Assembly (NCBI GenBank): GCA_037179335.1
Contig: JAKZHN010000048.1
Span: forward strand, 1 to 64,000
From: Cyclaneusma minus
Taxonomy: Eukaryota; Ascomycota; Leotiomycetes; Marthamycetales; Marthamycetaceae
Direction: 5' to 3'
DNA length: 64,000 bases
Each line of letters starts with the position of its first letter. The first letter of the stretch is position 1. The notes under the pieces were generated by a model, which was given only the letters and a program-made list of their open reading frames with translations, was not told the DNA's origin and ran no database searches. The position numbers and the translations under genes are program-made. Of this stretch, positions 33,822-46,290 are shown piece after piece.

Positions 33822-36800
33822 GGGATTTGCTAACGGCCCCAAAGGGTTTTGCTATTTCCCCCAAAATTAACCGGATTGGGTAAGGGCCAAATTTTAAATA
33901 TTTAAAGAAAATTTTGGATTTCGTTAATGTGCAATAAAACTTTAGAAATTAAGCTAAATTTAATTTTAAATTTAGCGTATTTCTTAAATTTTTTATTGCA
34001 TATTAATAAGGCCAAATTTTTAAAATTTAGGCTATTAATGTATAATAAAATTTTAGCTTATTTTTAAAGATTTCGTTGCATATTAATAAAGCCCCATTTT
34101 AAAGCTTAAAAGCATAGATATAAATATTGCGCTTTGCGCCCTATTTTTACCCTTTAACTTTTACCTTTTATCCTATATTTTGCGTTTTGCCTTTTATTTT
34201 GCGCCTTGCGCCCTGCGCCCTTATTATAAAAAAAGAAGATGCTATTAAAGCTGCATAATTGGAGCTTAAGGAATTTGGATTTTTGCTAATTAAAAGTATT
34301 AGCTATTTAAGCATTTAAAAAGCATTTATAATAGCTATTGCTTGTGCAAATTTTTAAAAATATATTTTAGTTAAATATTTTATTATATTTAGCTATTATT
34401 ATTTTATTTATGAAAAATTAGAATTTTATGAAAATTGCAAAAATTCGAGTTTTTTTTTAAGCAATGCAAATAAATAGCTATTTGCAAATGCAATTATTTT
34501 TTTAAGCTTAAGATTTTATTTAATTAAAAATTTTAAAAATGGCTTTTGGTATTTATAAATAATATTTATAATTATAAGCCTTTAAAAATATTATTTATAT
34601 ATTTCAAAACCCGCTAAGCTATATTAAAAAAATTGAAAAATAAGCTAATAGTTTAAATAAATTCCAATATTCCAATTCTTTTATTTTAATATTTTTATGC
34701 CAAAAATATTCTAAATATAATTTAATTTTTAAGGATTTTTATAATATGGCGCAAAAGCACAAATTGGAGAAATTGGTAAAAAGATTTCCAATTTAATAAT
34801 TATAACAAAAGCTTGAGAATAAAGGGTATTTTTTTAATTTTGATATTAATATTAATATTTTGCAGTTTATCCGCCTTTTTTATATATATTTAAAAGCTAT
34901 AAAAATCTATAAAAAGAATCTTAATATATGTTTTATAAATTGTATTTATAAAATTAATAAATTTGTTTTATTTGCTTTATTTAGCTTTTATTTTTTATAT
35001 TTACCTTTTGTATATAATAGCTAAAAACAAATAGGTTTAAAATGCTATTATTTAATATTTGCTATATGGCTGGTAATAAATATATTTTTTAAACGGTATT
35101 TTATTTTTTTAGCGGGAAAACAAATTTTAATTATAAATAGGCTATAGCATAGCTAAAGAAAGCCTAGATTTAATTTAAAATTGATAAGCCAATTTTAATA
35201 ATTATAAATTGGAAATTGGCCTTAATTAATGTAATTAAAAAGTTATTTAAAAATATAAATTATATTTTTTATAAATAATATATAAATATAAATATGCTTG
35301 CCAAAACCAAAAAGCATTTTAAAATAAAGGAATTATGGAAGGAATTTTAAATAAAATAGAATTTTATTTTAAAGGCTAAATTAGAAAATAAATACCAGAA
35401 AGCCCTATTTAATGTTAGGGCTTATTAGCCAGCTTTGGCAATTTAATACTATAAAAATGTTTGGCTTATTTAAAAAAAAATAGTAAATAATTATCTTAAT
35501 TAATTTTAGATTATTTGCTAATTTTAAATAATTTAAATTAAGTTTTGTATAAATAAAATATTCTATTTTAATATTATAATTATTTTAAAAATTAAATTAA
35601 GCTATATTGGCTTAAAGCGCGTTTTTCGGAAATTTATTAAAAATTTAAGAATTGTATTTAATAGATTTATTTTATTTTGAATAAAGCAATATATTAAGCT
35701 TAAATATAATTAAATAAAAAAAAGGCCAAATCCAGATATAATGCTTTAAAAATTATTTTTGGGGATATTTTAGGCGAGATTATAGGCTATGCTTTAAAGC
35801 TAATTAGGAATAAAATATTCAAAATTTCTAAAATAAATTTCCATATTGGAAAGCTTATAAATTATATTTTAAATTATTTATTTAATGGCTATTTATTTGC
35901 AGTTTGTATAAAATTACGTTGCTATTATACTATTTATAATAGGCAATGGAAAAAAGAAGTTTTAAAACCTTTTAATATTTACCGCTATTGGCTATATAAT
36001 AGAAATCAGGCTAATTAAGCTTTTATTCAGCTTTAAAAATGCAGAATTATTTTAAATTTTGCAAATATTAGGGATAAGGATTGCCTTTAAGGCTTTAAAA
36101 AATATAAAAGGGATAAAGCTTTTTTAGCTTTAATTTTACCAGTTGCAAATAATGCTTTAATTAGGAAAAGGCTTAAAAAACGGCCTAAAAATAGCGCATC
36201 CAGGGATTTTATTGCATTTAAAAATGGAAGGGGTTTTTATTTTGCAGCTGCATTAGCATTATTTATTGCAAAGGATTATTTTGAATTTAAATATTATAAT
36301 GATAAGCTTTTTTTTATTTAGCCAAAAAAGAATTCAGGTTATATTAAAAAAAGCATTTGCTATATAGCTAGGGCAGCTTTTAATTAAATTAAAAACTTAA
36401 AAGCAGTTAGCTATTTTTTATTATTTAGCTAATTTTTGGGCATAAAGCTGGTGGTTAAAATAATAAATATAAGCCTGGAATATAAAGAAAAAAGCTTATT
36501 TAAAATTAATAATTAGGGGAAATTCAAAGGATATTAAGGGCATTGGCAAAACGGCTTTTTAATTTTTAAATTAAATTTTTAAGGAAAGATTGGATAAAAA
36601 GGATTTAGAGAATATAATTAATAAGGATAAGGGCCTTCAAAATTAGCTAATTATAGCTTAAAATCATTTAAAATATACTATTGTAATTATTTATTATATT
36701 ATTTATTAAATTTTGAAAAATTAAAGGAAATTTTAGGCTATTAATATGCAACAAAACCTTGGAAATTAAGCCAAATTTAATTTTAAATTTAGCTTATTTT

Positions 36801-37036
36801 TAAAAAATTTATTGCATATTAATGGCTCAAAATTTTAGAAAAATGGTTTATTAATATGCAATAAAAGTTTTAAAAATAAGCTAAATTTAAAATTAAATTT
36901 AGCTTAATTTCCGAAGTTTTGTTGCACGTTAATAAAGTCCAAATTTTTTTTAAATTCTTTTTAAGATTTGGTCCTTACCCAATTTGGTTAATTTTGGGGG
37001 AAATAGCAAAACCCTTTGGGGGCGTTAGCAAATCCC
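33822..37036. mobile_element. 3.2-kb TIR DNA transposon, candidate autonomous partner of the MITE
   Basis: The left end gggatttgctaacggcccca runs about 68 bp to aaccggattgggtaaggg and is inverted at 36,965-37,036. Flanks ttctttta and ttttttta suggest an 8-bp target duplication with one change. Just inside both ends lie 50-60-bp subterminal repeats built on ttgcatattaat and ttaagctaaatttaa. The central 1.5 kb keeps long, less decayed plus-strand stretches. TIR identity with 27,270-27,808 groups the two in one family. The 8-bp duplication fits hAT, P or Zisupton-type elements, but TIRs this long are not usual for hAT; superfamily unassigned. Confidence 0.75.
35990..36340 (+). pseudogene. transposase-like remnant, family unknown
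   Basis: A plus-strand stretch reads NIRDKDCL, then after a stop GFKKYKRDKAFLALILPVAN, RLKKRPKNSASRDFIAFKNG and FYFAAALALFIAKDYFEF, with only scattered stops over about 100 codons. This is the best-kept coding trace in the 3.2-kb TIR element and probably part of its transposase. I could not match it to a known transposase signature. Confidence 0.4.
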
Positions 37037-39479
37037 TTTTTTTATCCATTTAAAATTAAATAAAAATGCAATTAATTTAAATAAGGTAAATAGGCTGCAA
37101 TTTATTAAAACAACATATAATTATAAAATTATTATTTGGAAACATTTTGAAATTTTTAAAAATACTATAAAAATTTTAAAAAAAATCCGATAAAATGCTT
37201 TATAAATTTAAAATTATTATAAGCTGCGCTAAAAAATTGGCACATAATATTTATCTTTAAATTAAAATTATTTATATAAAATTTCCTATATTTGCCAAGC
37301 ATTATTAATTTTAAAAAATAAATTTTTGAAATTAAAATGCAAATTGGCTATAATGCAGTTTTTTGCAAGGCGATTATTAATTTTTTAAATTGTAAAATTT
37401 TTTACTATAATATTTGCAAAAGGCTTTATATTAAAAAAACCATTTAAGCAGTTTTTTGCCTTTGAATTTTGTTTTGGCCTATATTTTATAATTTTTTAGT
37501 TTTTTAAAAATAAAACCCAATTATTTAAGCGCTAAAAGGCCTTTTTAAATTGGGCTTTTAAAATTCAATATATTATAATTATAAATAAAAATATTTTTAG
37601 CTTAAGATATAAAACGATTTAATATATTATTAATTAGCTAAAAAGAATATTGCAAAATCTAATACAAAATTTAATTTAACCAGGTTATTGGCAATTTTAT
37701 TAATAATGGAACATGGCCTTAAAAATATTTAAATACGCTTTTTAATATATTAAAAAGAAAGTTTAAATAAACTTAAAAAAGCCCAGCCATATTTTTATAT
37801 TTTAAAGCAAAATAATATAAGTTTTATTGCCTTTTAATTTAAATATAGCTATATAGCAAATTAGGCCTAGCTTATTTTGGAGCTAAAAATAAATAAATTC
37901 CGCATTATAATTTTAAATATTTTAGCTAGTAAAATTAGTTTTTTATATAAAATATTTAATTTTACAATTTATAGTAAATAAATAAAGTATTTTTAAAATA
38001 TTAATAAATAAATAAAGAAGCTTATATTAAAAGAATACCAGCTTAATATTAAGGCCGTTAAATATAATAATTTTAAATTTATTTTAAATAAGCCTTAATA
38101 AGCCGCTATTATTGTAGCTTATAATCATAATTATAATTATAATAAGCCTATAAATTTATTTGCTTTTTTAAAAACGCTATATAATATAATTAAAAATAGC
38201 AATGAAATTATTGCAAATAATATAATTTATGCTTTCACTGCAAGCTTTCCAAATATATTATTATAAAATATAATAAAAAAAGGCAAGCCAATATTTGAAA
38301 TAATTAAAAAGGCTACAATAGTAAATTTAAAAATTATAATGAATTTAAAGGCCGTAATAATAAATTTAAAGGCTATAATAATAAATATAATAATAGTGTT
38401 AAAGGCTATAATAATACATACCAAGGCAATTAAAGCTATAATAATAGCTAAAAGAATATAAAAGTAATGGCTATAAAAAATACCAAAATTGCTTTTATAT
38501 TATAAATTAAAAAAACCATTAAAATAAAAATCCAGCTTAAATCTTTTTTGCAGTTAATTATAATAATTAAAAGCCGGAAAATAAATTTCTTTTAGCCTAA
38601 ATTGCAATTAAAAGAATTTATGAAATTAAAAATAAATTAATATAATATTTTTATAGCTTTAATATTTAATAACAATTTCTAATTAATGTTAATTTTTTTG
38701 TTTTTTGTTTTTTAAGCGCATAAATTTTTTTATAATTATTTTAATTAATAATAAATATTTTAAAACCGGCTTTATTAATTGGGGTTTTATTAAAAAATCT
38801 TATATTTTTTATTTTAATTTTCCAAATTAAAATATTTAATATTGGCTAATAGCAAGCTAGCATTATTAATTATAGAAATTTTAATTGCAAAAATGGCTAT
38901 TAATAATTATATTAAAAAATAAGCTTTTTTTTAATAATTTTTTTGTTTTTATTTTAATAACTTTTGGATTTTTATAGTTGGAATATTATAATTTTAGCAT
39001 TAATTGGATAAAAAAGGTATTTTATTAAAAAATTAAATATTATATTAAATTATACTTTTCCTATAAATATTGGCTAATACCAATATATTTTTTTTATTTT
39101 AAAAATAACATTTTCAATAAATTGAAAAATAGGTTAATTTTTATAACGCTATTTTTTGTATTTTTTAGGCCGGTATTTTCTATTTTAAATAAATTAATTT
39201 TTAAATAAATATTTTTATTATATTTTAAGCCGGTGTTTTCTATATTTTTTAAATTGGCATTTTTAATATTAAATGGACCAATTTTTAAGCAAATTTTATT
39301 TTATTTTATAAGCTAATTTATATTTACCAATTATAAAAAATATAAATAAAAAGTTAGCATATTTAAAAATAAAAGATATTTTTTTTAAAATTAACCAAAT
39401 ATTTATTTTAAGGCGGGATTTTTATATTATAAAAAAAACCCAATTTGAAAAGAATTTAAAATAAAAGCTTATATAATTT

Positions 39480-40303
39480 ATAGCAGCCTTTTAAAGCTTT
39501 TTTACCTTACTAGAAAATAGCTAATAAAATTTGCATTGTTATTAAAAATATAAAAAAAGCAGCATTTTTATTATTAAATGCATTTATTCCTGCTTTTTAA
39601 CCAATATTAAATATTTATTATTTTAGGCTAAATATAAATAATATTAAAATAAATGCTGCAATTAATTTTATTATATTTGCCTATTAAAAAACGATTTAAT
39701 ATATAAAAATTATTTGGACAAAATTTAATAAATTTTTAAAATTAAACCAATTACATATATATATAATAAACATTTTAAGATTGCTAAATTTTATATACAA
39801 AAATATTTTTACCGGCCAAAAGTATTTAAATAAGCTATATTTTTTTTTATTAATATATAATAATTTTTTAGCCTTTTGCTATTTTGAAAAAAATATAAAT
39901 TTTAAAAAATAAATAAATAATTAAAATAATTAAGAAAAATATTATTAAATTTATAAAAGAAGATTTAATATAAATAATAAGGAAATTTAAAACAAGCTTT
40001 TTAAATGGCTTTAAAATATATTAAATGCTTTCTTTTTAAAAGAATTACTAAGTTTTTTTCTAAATATTTTGGAATTATAAAATAAAATTATTATATTATA
40101 AAAACAGGCCTTTTTTATTTGAAAAATTAGAATATATTAAGAAATAATTTAATAAGCAGCCGTTTTATATATTTATTTGGAAATTCAAATTTAAATATAT
40201 TGCATTATTAATATTAGCTATTAAATTAAAAAAATGGAATTTATTAGAATTATAAAGGCCTAAATAATATTATTATTAAAAATCGCTATTTTTTATTTTT
40301 AAT

Positions 40304-40343
<40 letters not shown>

Positions 40344-41920
40344 CAAAATTTATATTAAATTTAATGTTATTGCTATATTTAATAAATTAAAAATAGCAAA
40401 AAAAACTATATATATTAATCGTTTTGGCTTTTTTAAATTATTAGTTATGCTTTTTAAATTTTATAATATTCCGGCTTTATTTTAGCATTATATTAATAAT
40501 ATTTTATTTAATTTGCTAAATAAAATATATATTATTTTTTTAAATATTTTTTTAATTTTTTTAAATAATTTAAAGAAATATAAACAATATATTCAGAAAA
40601 TAATTTGCCGCTTAAAAAGTATAGGCCTTTAAATGAACATTTTTAAATATAAATTTAACATTATTTGCATTAAATATTTAGGCCTTTATATTATATTAAA
40701 TAATATAAAAATAAATCCAAATAAAATTTTTGCAATTATAATTTAAAACCCATTAAGTTTTATTAGAAATTTTTAAAAATTTATAGAATTTGCCAATTTT
40801 TATAAAAAGTTTATTTAGGGCTTTTTTAAAATAGCCAAATTATTAAATAATTTAATTAAAAAGGAAATAAAATAAATTTAAAAACTGCCTATCAAAATGC
40901 TTTTAATAAATTAAAATAGGGATTTATTTTAATACCAATTTTAATTTTATTTAATTATAATAAATATATAATTCTAAAAATAAATGCTTTAAATTATGCT
41001 TTTAAAAACCTGCTTTTTTAATATAGAAATAATGGGATTTTTTTTATAATTTTGCAAAATATAATTATAAAATTTATAATAAGGAAGTTTTAGCCATTAT
41101 TAAATCCCTACAAACATAAAAAATAAAAATTCAGAAATTATTAAAAAAAGACTAAAATTTAAATTAATTATAAGAATTTAAAATGTTTTACAATAATAAA
41201 ATAGCTAAATTAAAACTAAATTTGGTAATTTAAATTTCTTTTTGGCTTTAATTTTAAAATCATTTATAAGCCAGAATTTTAAGCAATTAAATTAAATATA
41301 TTAAGCAAGCTTTTAAAAAACCAATTTTAATATATTAAAAATACTATTATTAAAATTAATTTTTTTATTTAAAGCCTTATATAATTTAATAGCAAAAACA
41401 TTTGCCTAGCCCTAATATTAATTTTAAATTTTAAAGGAAATTTAAAAAAACCCATTAAAACAATTATTAAATAAGCCTATAAAATATTAAATATTGCAAT
41501 ATTAGCATTAGCAGCTTTAGAAAATAAAAATTTTAAAGCTTGGCTAAAACAATTGCATTTAATTTTTAAAAAATAAATATTTAATTTCTTTATTTTAAAA
41601 AAAGATTATATTAAAAAATTAAAAAAAATTAAACCGGATATAGCTATTTTCTAATATATATAATTTAATAATTTAAATCATTTATCGGCATTATTTAATA
41701 GCCCTAGCTAAATATTAAAAAAAAATAGCCAATATTAATTGATATTATTAATGGCTAAAAATATTACAAAATATAGCCAAATATATTAAAAAATATAAAT
41801 TTTATAATAAAATTAAAGCATTTAAATTATTATTTCAAAAATATTTGCAATTTTTATTGATGTTATTTAAAGCTTAATTAAATATATTTATAAATTATAT
41901 TATTTGTTTATTTAAATATA
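39480..41920 (+). pseudogene. gypsy pol remnant, copy 2
   Basis: NRFGFFKLLVMLFKFYNIPA at about 40,415-40,475 matches the gypsy Y-G-x-Y-E-x-L-V-M-P-F-G-L-x-N-A-P motif, followed by HYINN and, at about 40,545, IIFLNIFLIF for the Y-L-D-D box. KKYKFYNKIKAFK at about 41,790 corresponds to the integrase finger, with both Cys turned to Tyr. Dense stops; not functional. Confidence 0.7.
40307..40339. repeat. (AT)n microsatellite
   Basis: About 16 perfect AT dinucleotides lie within the pol remnant; the collinear first copy has ordinary sequence here (about 11,360). Confidence 0.95.
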
Positions 41921-43330
41921 AAAGGCATGGCTAAATATATTAATATATAATAATAATAATTTGCAAGCTAATTAAAATAAAATATTTTATTCTTATAAAA
42001 AGCTTAAAAGCTAAGAAACTGGCAAAAGCCTTTTTTTACCAAATTTTTAATATTCTTAATATTTTTAATAATATTATTTTAAATAAAAAAATCCAATTTA
42101 TTTTTTAATTTTAAAAATATTTATTTAAATAATTAAAAATTAGTTTAAAACCGTTACTTTTATTTTATTCTAAAATTAATAGCCAAATAAAAAGGCTAAA
42201 TATTTATTTGAAATAATATTTTTAAAGCTTTATTTTATTTATATAAAATAATCAAGTAAATTGGCTATTATTAGCAAAATTTGCTATAAATAATCAAGTT
42301 TTTAAAATTATAAAAATTATATTATTTTTTGCAAATTATAAATATTATTTTTAAATAGAAATAAAATTGTTTTAGCCTTATTTTTTAAATATATTAGTTA
42401 TTTAAAAATAAGGCTTTCATAAAATAAATATAATAGCAAATTATATAAAAAAATCCATATTTAATTAAAAGCCTTGGCCTAGTAATTTATTAATAAATAT
42501 AAAAAAATGCCAATTAGCATTATTTAAAACCTTTAATATTTAAATCAAATTGATTAATACATATTAATACTAAAAATATAAAAACCAATTAATTTATTAA
42601 AAAAAATAGGCCGGTTTTTAATTAATAAATAAAATTTACCGCAAAGTATATAGCTTAAAGCTTTTAAATAATATAAAGATTTTTCCAGTATTTTATATAT
42701 ATATTTTAAATTAAAATCAAAATTAAAAGGCTTATTTAGCCAAAATAAAATTAATAAAATAAAAAGCTAAAATATTAAAAGCTAAATATTAAAAACAAAA
42801 TCCAGAAAAGGGTCAAGAAATAGAAATTTAATAGTATTTTAAATATTTATAATTAAAATTTAAAATTAAGTTAAAAATTTATATATTAAATTAAATGGAA
42901 AAATTATAAACCAAGCTGGCAGCCAAAAGCAAATTTGCATAAATATAAAAAATACCTATAAAATTAGCATTAACAGCGTTTAAATAAGCCTAGCCTACCA
43001 AGCTTTCTAATTAAATAAGCCCTATAGCATAGCAAGGCTATAACACAATTATTTGCAGCATAGCCAAATGGCATACCATAATTGAATAGCATAATACAGC
43101 CCAATAATATAATATAGCCAGCTGCCATAGCATAGGCCCCCCCCAAAAAAAAGAAAAAAACCACGGAAGAAACCCTTGGCATTTGAAATAATAATAATAA
43201 TAAAAATCACGTAATTTCCATAGGTAAAAATACGGATATTTTACAATTAAAAAAAACTACGGATATTTAAAAATAAAGGGCAATTTTTAGCGCTATTTAA
43301 AATAAATAGCAATTTAAACCGGGGATACTA

Positions 43331-43515
43331 TTACAGCACTAATTCAGCCTTGGTGCCTCAGGCACCCACGTGACATCACGTATCCCCTAGCACCATAAAC
43401 CTATAAGGAGCCCTTAAGGCTCCGCCCTGGCTGGAGAGCTTCCCTCTCCAGCTCACAACATCGATCTACCTTGACACCTGCCTTGGACCCCTGCCCTGCG
43501 CCGTGATAAAAATAA
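43331..43515 (+). repeat. 3' LTR of gypsy copy 2 at the isochore edge
   Basis: It shares ggtgcctcaggcac with the first element's 5' LTR and the cgccgtgata end with its 3' LTR. It is close to 58 percent G+C, unlike the element interior. It contains cacccacgtgacatcacgta (an E-box/CRE-like site) and ataaacctataagg, a TATA-like box, as an LTR promoter would. Confidence 0.7.
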
Positions 43516-43880
43516 AGCGCATTATTATACGGTTTAAAAATGGGCGGCAATAAGCTGATCGCAGGGCTTAATAATGTAAATTGGCAGAGGAGTTATTTTA
43601 CCAAGCTTATTAATATTGGCGCTAATGCCAGCAAAGTGCTAGCGCGGGTGCGGGGTTAATTTTATTGCAAAATAAAGTGTTTGCAATTTGCTGTAGATTA
43701 ATTAATTTGTAAAAATTGAAGGATTGAAAAAAAATTATAAAAAAGTGGCAAAATCCACGCGAGGGCTTATAACCTTTTAGGCACGGCAGGAATTAATAGC
43801 ATGGTCGATAATGTTTATTTTACGTGTCTGGCACCAGGATATAGGTTTTGGCGCCAAGCGCTAACGCTAAGCTAGAGAAG
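43516..43880. other. transition zone, no gene
   Basis: A mix of moderately AT-rich sequence without frames or repeats that I can name. It bridges the AT-rich block and the promoter-like array. Confidence 0.5.
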
Positions 43881-43892
43881 GGCTACCGGGCA

Positions 43893-44026
43893 GGTCACCT
43901 GACCAATAAATCTGTAGATCAAATGACTTTCACTCGATCTCTACCCAAGATTTTCTCACTCAGTCCATCAAACCGTCCCAACGCACGAGAGTTTCGTCCC
44001 GCCTCCCTTAGAATCCAGCTATAAGA
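43893..44026 (+). promoter_or_regulatory. array unit 1 promoter core
   Basis: ggtcacctgacc (43,893-43,904) precedes ctataaga (44,019-44,026). The box is a degenerate version of the CACGTG form. No clear inverted TATA box is seen upstream of this first unit. Confidence 0.5.
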
Positions 44027-44408
44027 TGCTTGTCTGGACAGGAATGGTCAAGAACACCAAGGATAGAGCACACAGAGCACACAGAGGACGTGCTCTCACA
44101 GAAGACAGATCATAGGAATATTGCAAATGGAAAATCTTGCAGGTTTTAGGAGCATTAGAGATGTGTTTGAAATGGCTTGCTTGACTAGCTGCCTTACCGC
44201 CGGATCACCCACCGCTGTCATGACATGGTTTTGCTGTCGTAGTACTCACGGACTTCTCACGCTCAAGCAACAGTCATTACCAGACACCAGTCTCGGAACA
44301 GTGACTTAGTCACTCGAAGTTGAGTGGCCCAGTTCCCTGGCTATTTGAGTGCCGGAAAGTACGTGGCACAATTGTCTTGGAGTCTCCAAGAAGTGGATTC
44401 AGGCACCG

Positions 44409-44562
44409 CTTTTATAGCAATGATTAGAGAGTTAAGAAGCAGATCTGTATATCACGTGACTTTCACTTGGTTGAAGCGAGTCAGCTTTGGTGTCTGATTC
44501 ACATCATCAACTTCTCGAAGCAAGACTTCCGTCCACGTGCCTTAGAACTCAAGCTATAAAAG
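44409..44562. promoter_or_regulatory. array unit 2 bidirectional promoter core
   Basis: Inverted TATA cttttatag (44,409-44,417), box atcacgtgac (44,451-44,460) and plus-strand TATA ctataaaag (44,554-44,562). Confidence 0.6.
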
Positions 44563-44972
44563 GCCGCCGTGCCTCGATGTTAGAATGATCAGGAACACAA
44601 TTTGTTGAGCAGCTGGGCCATGTGCTCTACAACGAGAAAGACAGGTCTGACTCGGAGGTATCTCACAAAAGGAAAGTCTTGCAGGTTCTAGGAGCATTGA
44701 TAATCAATGGAAATGCCTCACTTCGGTAGGAAGCTACCGCCGGATAATCTCGCCGCCGTCGTGACGTGTTTTCTGCTGTCGTAGCCACCAAACACTTTTC
44801 ACGCACAAGCAGTAGTCGTCCGCAAATCTAGCTAGTCCAGGGAAAAGGTAGGCCAGATCCTCAGCTGTAGCCTGTAGCTAATTGCGATTGAATCTTTCGT
44901 CGGTCTGGATCAATTCCATTACTTTTTGCAAGTTTTTTAATTCTGGTTTCCAAGAAGTGGACACTGGCTAGA

Positions 44973-45134
44973 TATTTATAGTGAATGTGGAGACCGATGC
45001 AGAGCTATAGGTCACATGACCTTCTGTCTTCATTTAGCGGAACCTACTAGTCAGCTATGATTCAGTGCCACTAACTTTTTCCAGGCACTACAGTATCCGT
45101 CCCACTTCCCCTGGGACCAACCAAGCTATAAAAG
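44973..45134. promoter_or_regulatory. array unit 3 bidirectional promoter core
   Basis: Inverted TATA tatttatag (44,973-44,981), box gtcacatgac (45,011-45,020) and plus-strand TATA ctataaaag (45,126-45,134). Confidence 0.6.
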
Positions 45135-45552
45135 ACTCACCTTGCCTGGACGTGAGCATGATCAGGAACTCGAAAAGAGATGTTGGTGTCCTATGCTCTG
45201 CCACGAGAAAGACATACCTAGCAAGGCATCTCACAAATTGAAAGTCTCGCACGTCTTGGAGTATCAAAAATTAAAATCGCTATCCTTAGCCATTTAGCTA
45301 CCACCGAATAATTCAACCACTGTCACGACATGTTTCTGCTATCAGAGCCCTCAAATACTTTCACGCTCAAGTAATAGTCGTCTGCGACCTTAGCTAGTCT
45401 AAGAAACAGAGTAGTCCAGCATTTAAGCTGCAAATAAACAACGTCCAAAAGTCGTCCCATTCCTCCGTCTTGACACGGTTCCCTCAATCCCCATACAAAC
45501 TTGAATGATCAGGAACTCAGCTCTGGTCTCCAAGAAGTAGATCGCGATCCCC

Positions 45553-45703
45553 CTTTTATAGAGAACAGCAAGGATAAAGACAGGACAGCAGGTCACGTGT
45601 CTTTCACTCTTTTTTCCCTGAGATTCTTCAATTCACTCCATCCAACTTTCTCAATGCATCCAAAACTTCCGTTCCGTTATCCTCAGAACCAAGCTATAAA
45701 AAG
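45553..45703. promoter_or_regulatory. array unit 4 bidirectional promoter core
   Basis: Inverted TATA cttttatag (45,553-45,561), box ggtcacgtgt (45,591-45,600) and plus-strand TATA ctataaaaag (45,694-45,703). Confidence 0.6.
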
Positions 45704-46158
45704 ACCACCTTGCCTGGGGGTGAGAAAGATCACAAACACGAAACTTGGTGGGAAAAGCGGATGTGCTCCGTGCAAGAAGACAGATCAGCGAGATCTCAAA
45801 AGTGCAATTTGCAAAATCTTGTAGATTCTACGAGTAGTCGAGTACGATGCGTAGGCCTGAACGTTTTGCAGCTTCCCCAAATAAATAGCTGGTGCTGGAT
45901 GATTCCAACGCTGTCATGACATGGTTCTGCTGTCGTAAGCATTGAGCATTGCTGAATTCTGATGCTTCCCATGCTCAGGGGGTGCTCATCTGCAAACATC
46001 AGTCTTCAGGATTAGGATAGGAGTTCCTAACTTACCTAGTTCTGGCACTGGCAATGCCATTAGCATTCGATCTTTCCGCGATCTCGATGCGTGCAAGTCC
46101 ATCAATGTGGGCTAAGTTTCGTCTGATTCTGGTCTCTAAGAAGTGGACCATGGCAACC

Positions 46159-46290
46159 CTTTTATAGGAATGGAGTGAGGAAATACGTGTATAGGCCACG
46201 TGACTTCTACTTGTTTGAAGCTAGGGAACTCTGATTCAATCCATCTGACCTTCCCAGAGCACCGATTGCCTCGAATTCGAGCTATAAAAG
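46159..46290. promoter_or_regulatory. array unit 5 bidirectional promoter core
   Basis: Inverted TATA cttttatag (46,159-46,167), box gccacgtgac (46,195-46,204) and plus-strand TATA ctataaaag (46,282-46,290). This last unit runs into unrelated sequence after about 46,480. Confidence 0.6.

Larger units (their letters stand above)
37045..43515 (+). mobile_element. second RIP-decayed Ty3/gypsy copy, 5' LTR missing
   Basis: It is collinear with the first gypsy element: gag-to-protease region about 38,400-39,400 versus 8,700-9,500, pol from 39,480 versus 10,440, integrase finger at about 41,790 versus 12,900, integrase core from 41,950 versus 22,240, and 3' LTR at 43,331. No 5' LTR is seen; the left end abuts the TIR element at 37,036, so its start is lost or was displaced. 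It is useful as an uninterrupted reference for the nested insertions in the first copy. Confidence 0.75.

Noticed and set aside
1..43330. Mitochondrial DNA fragment as the source of the AT richness
   Set aside because: No mitochondrial gene, rRNA or intron signature appears; instead retrotransposon motifs with directional C-to-T and G-to-A damage are found throughout.
44121..44309. 62-codon plus-strand open segment after the first TATA box of the array
   Set aside because: It would follow a TATA box at a good distance, but the equivalent frame is broken in the other units.
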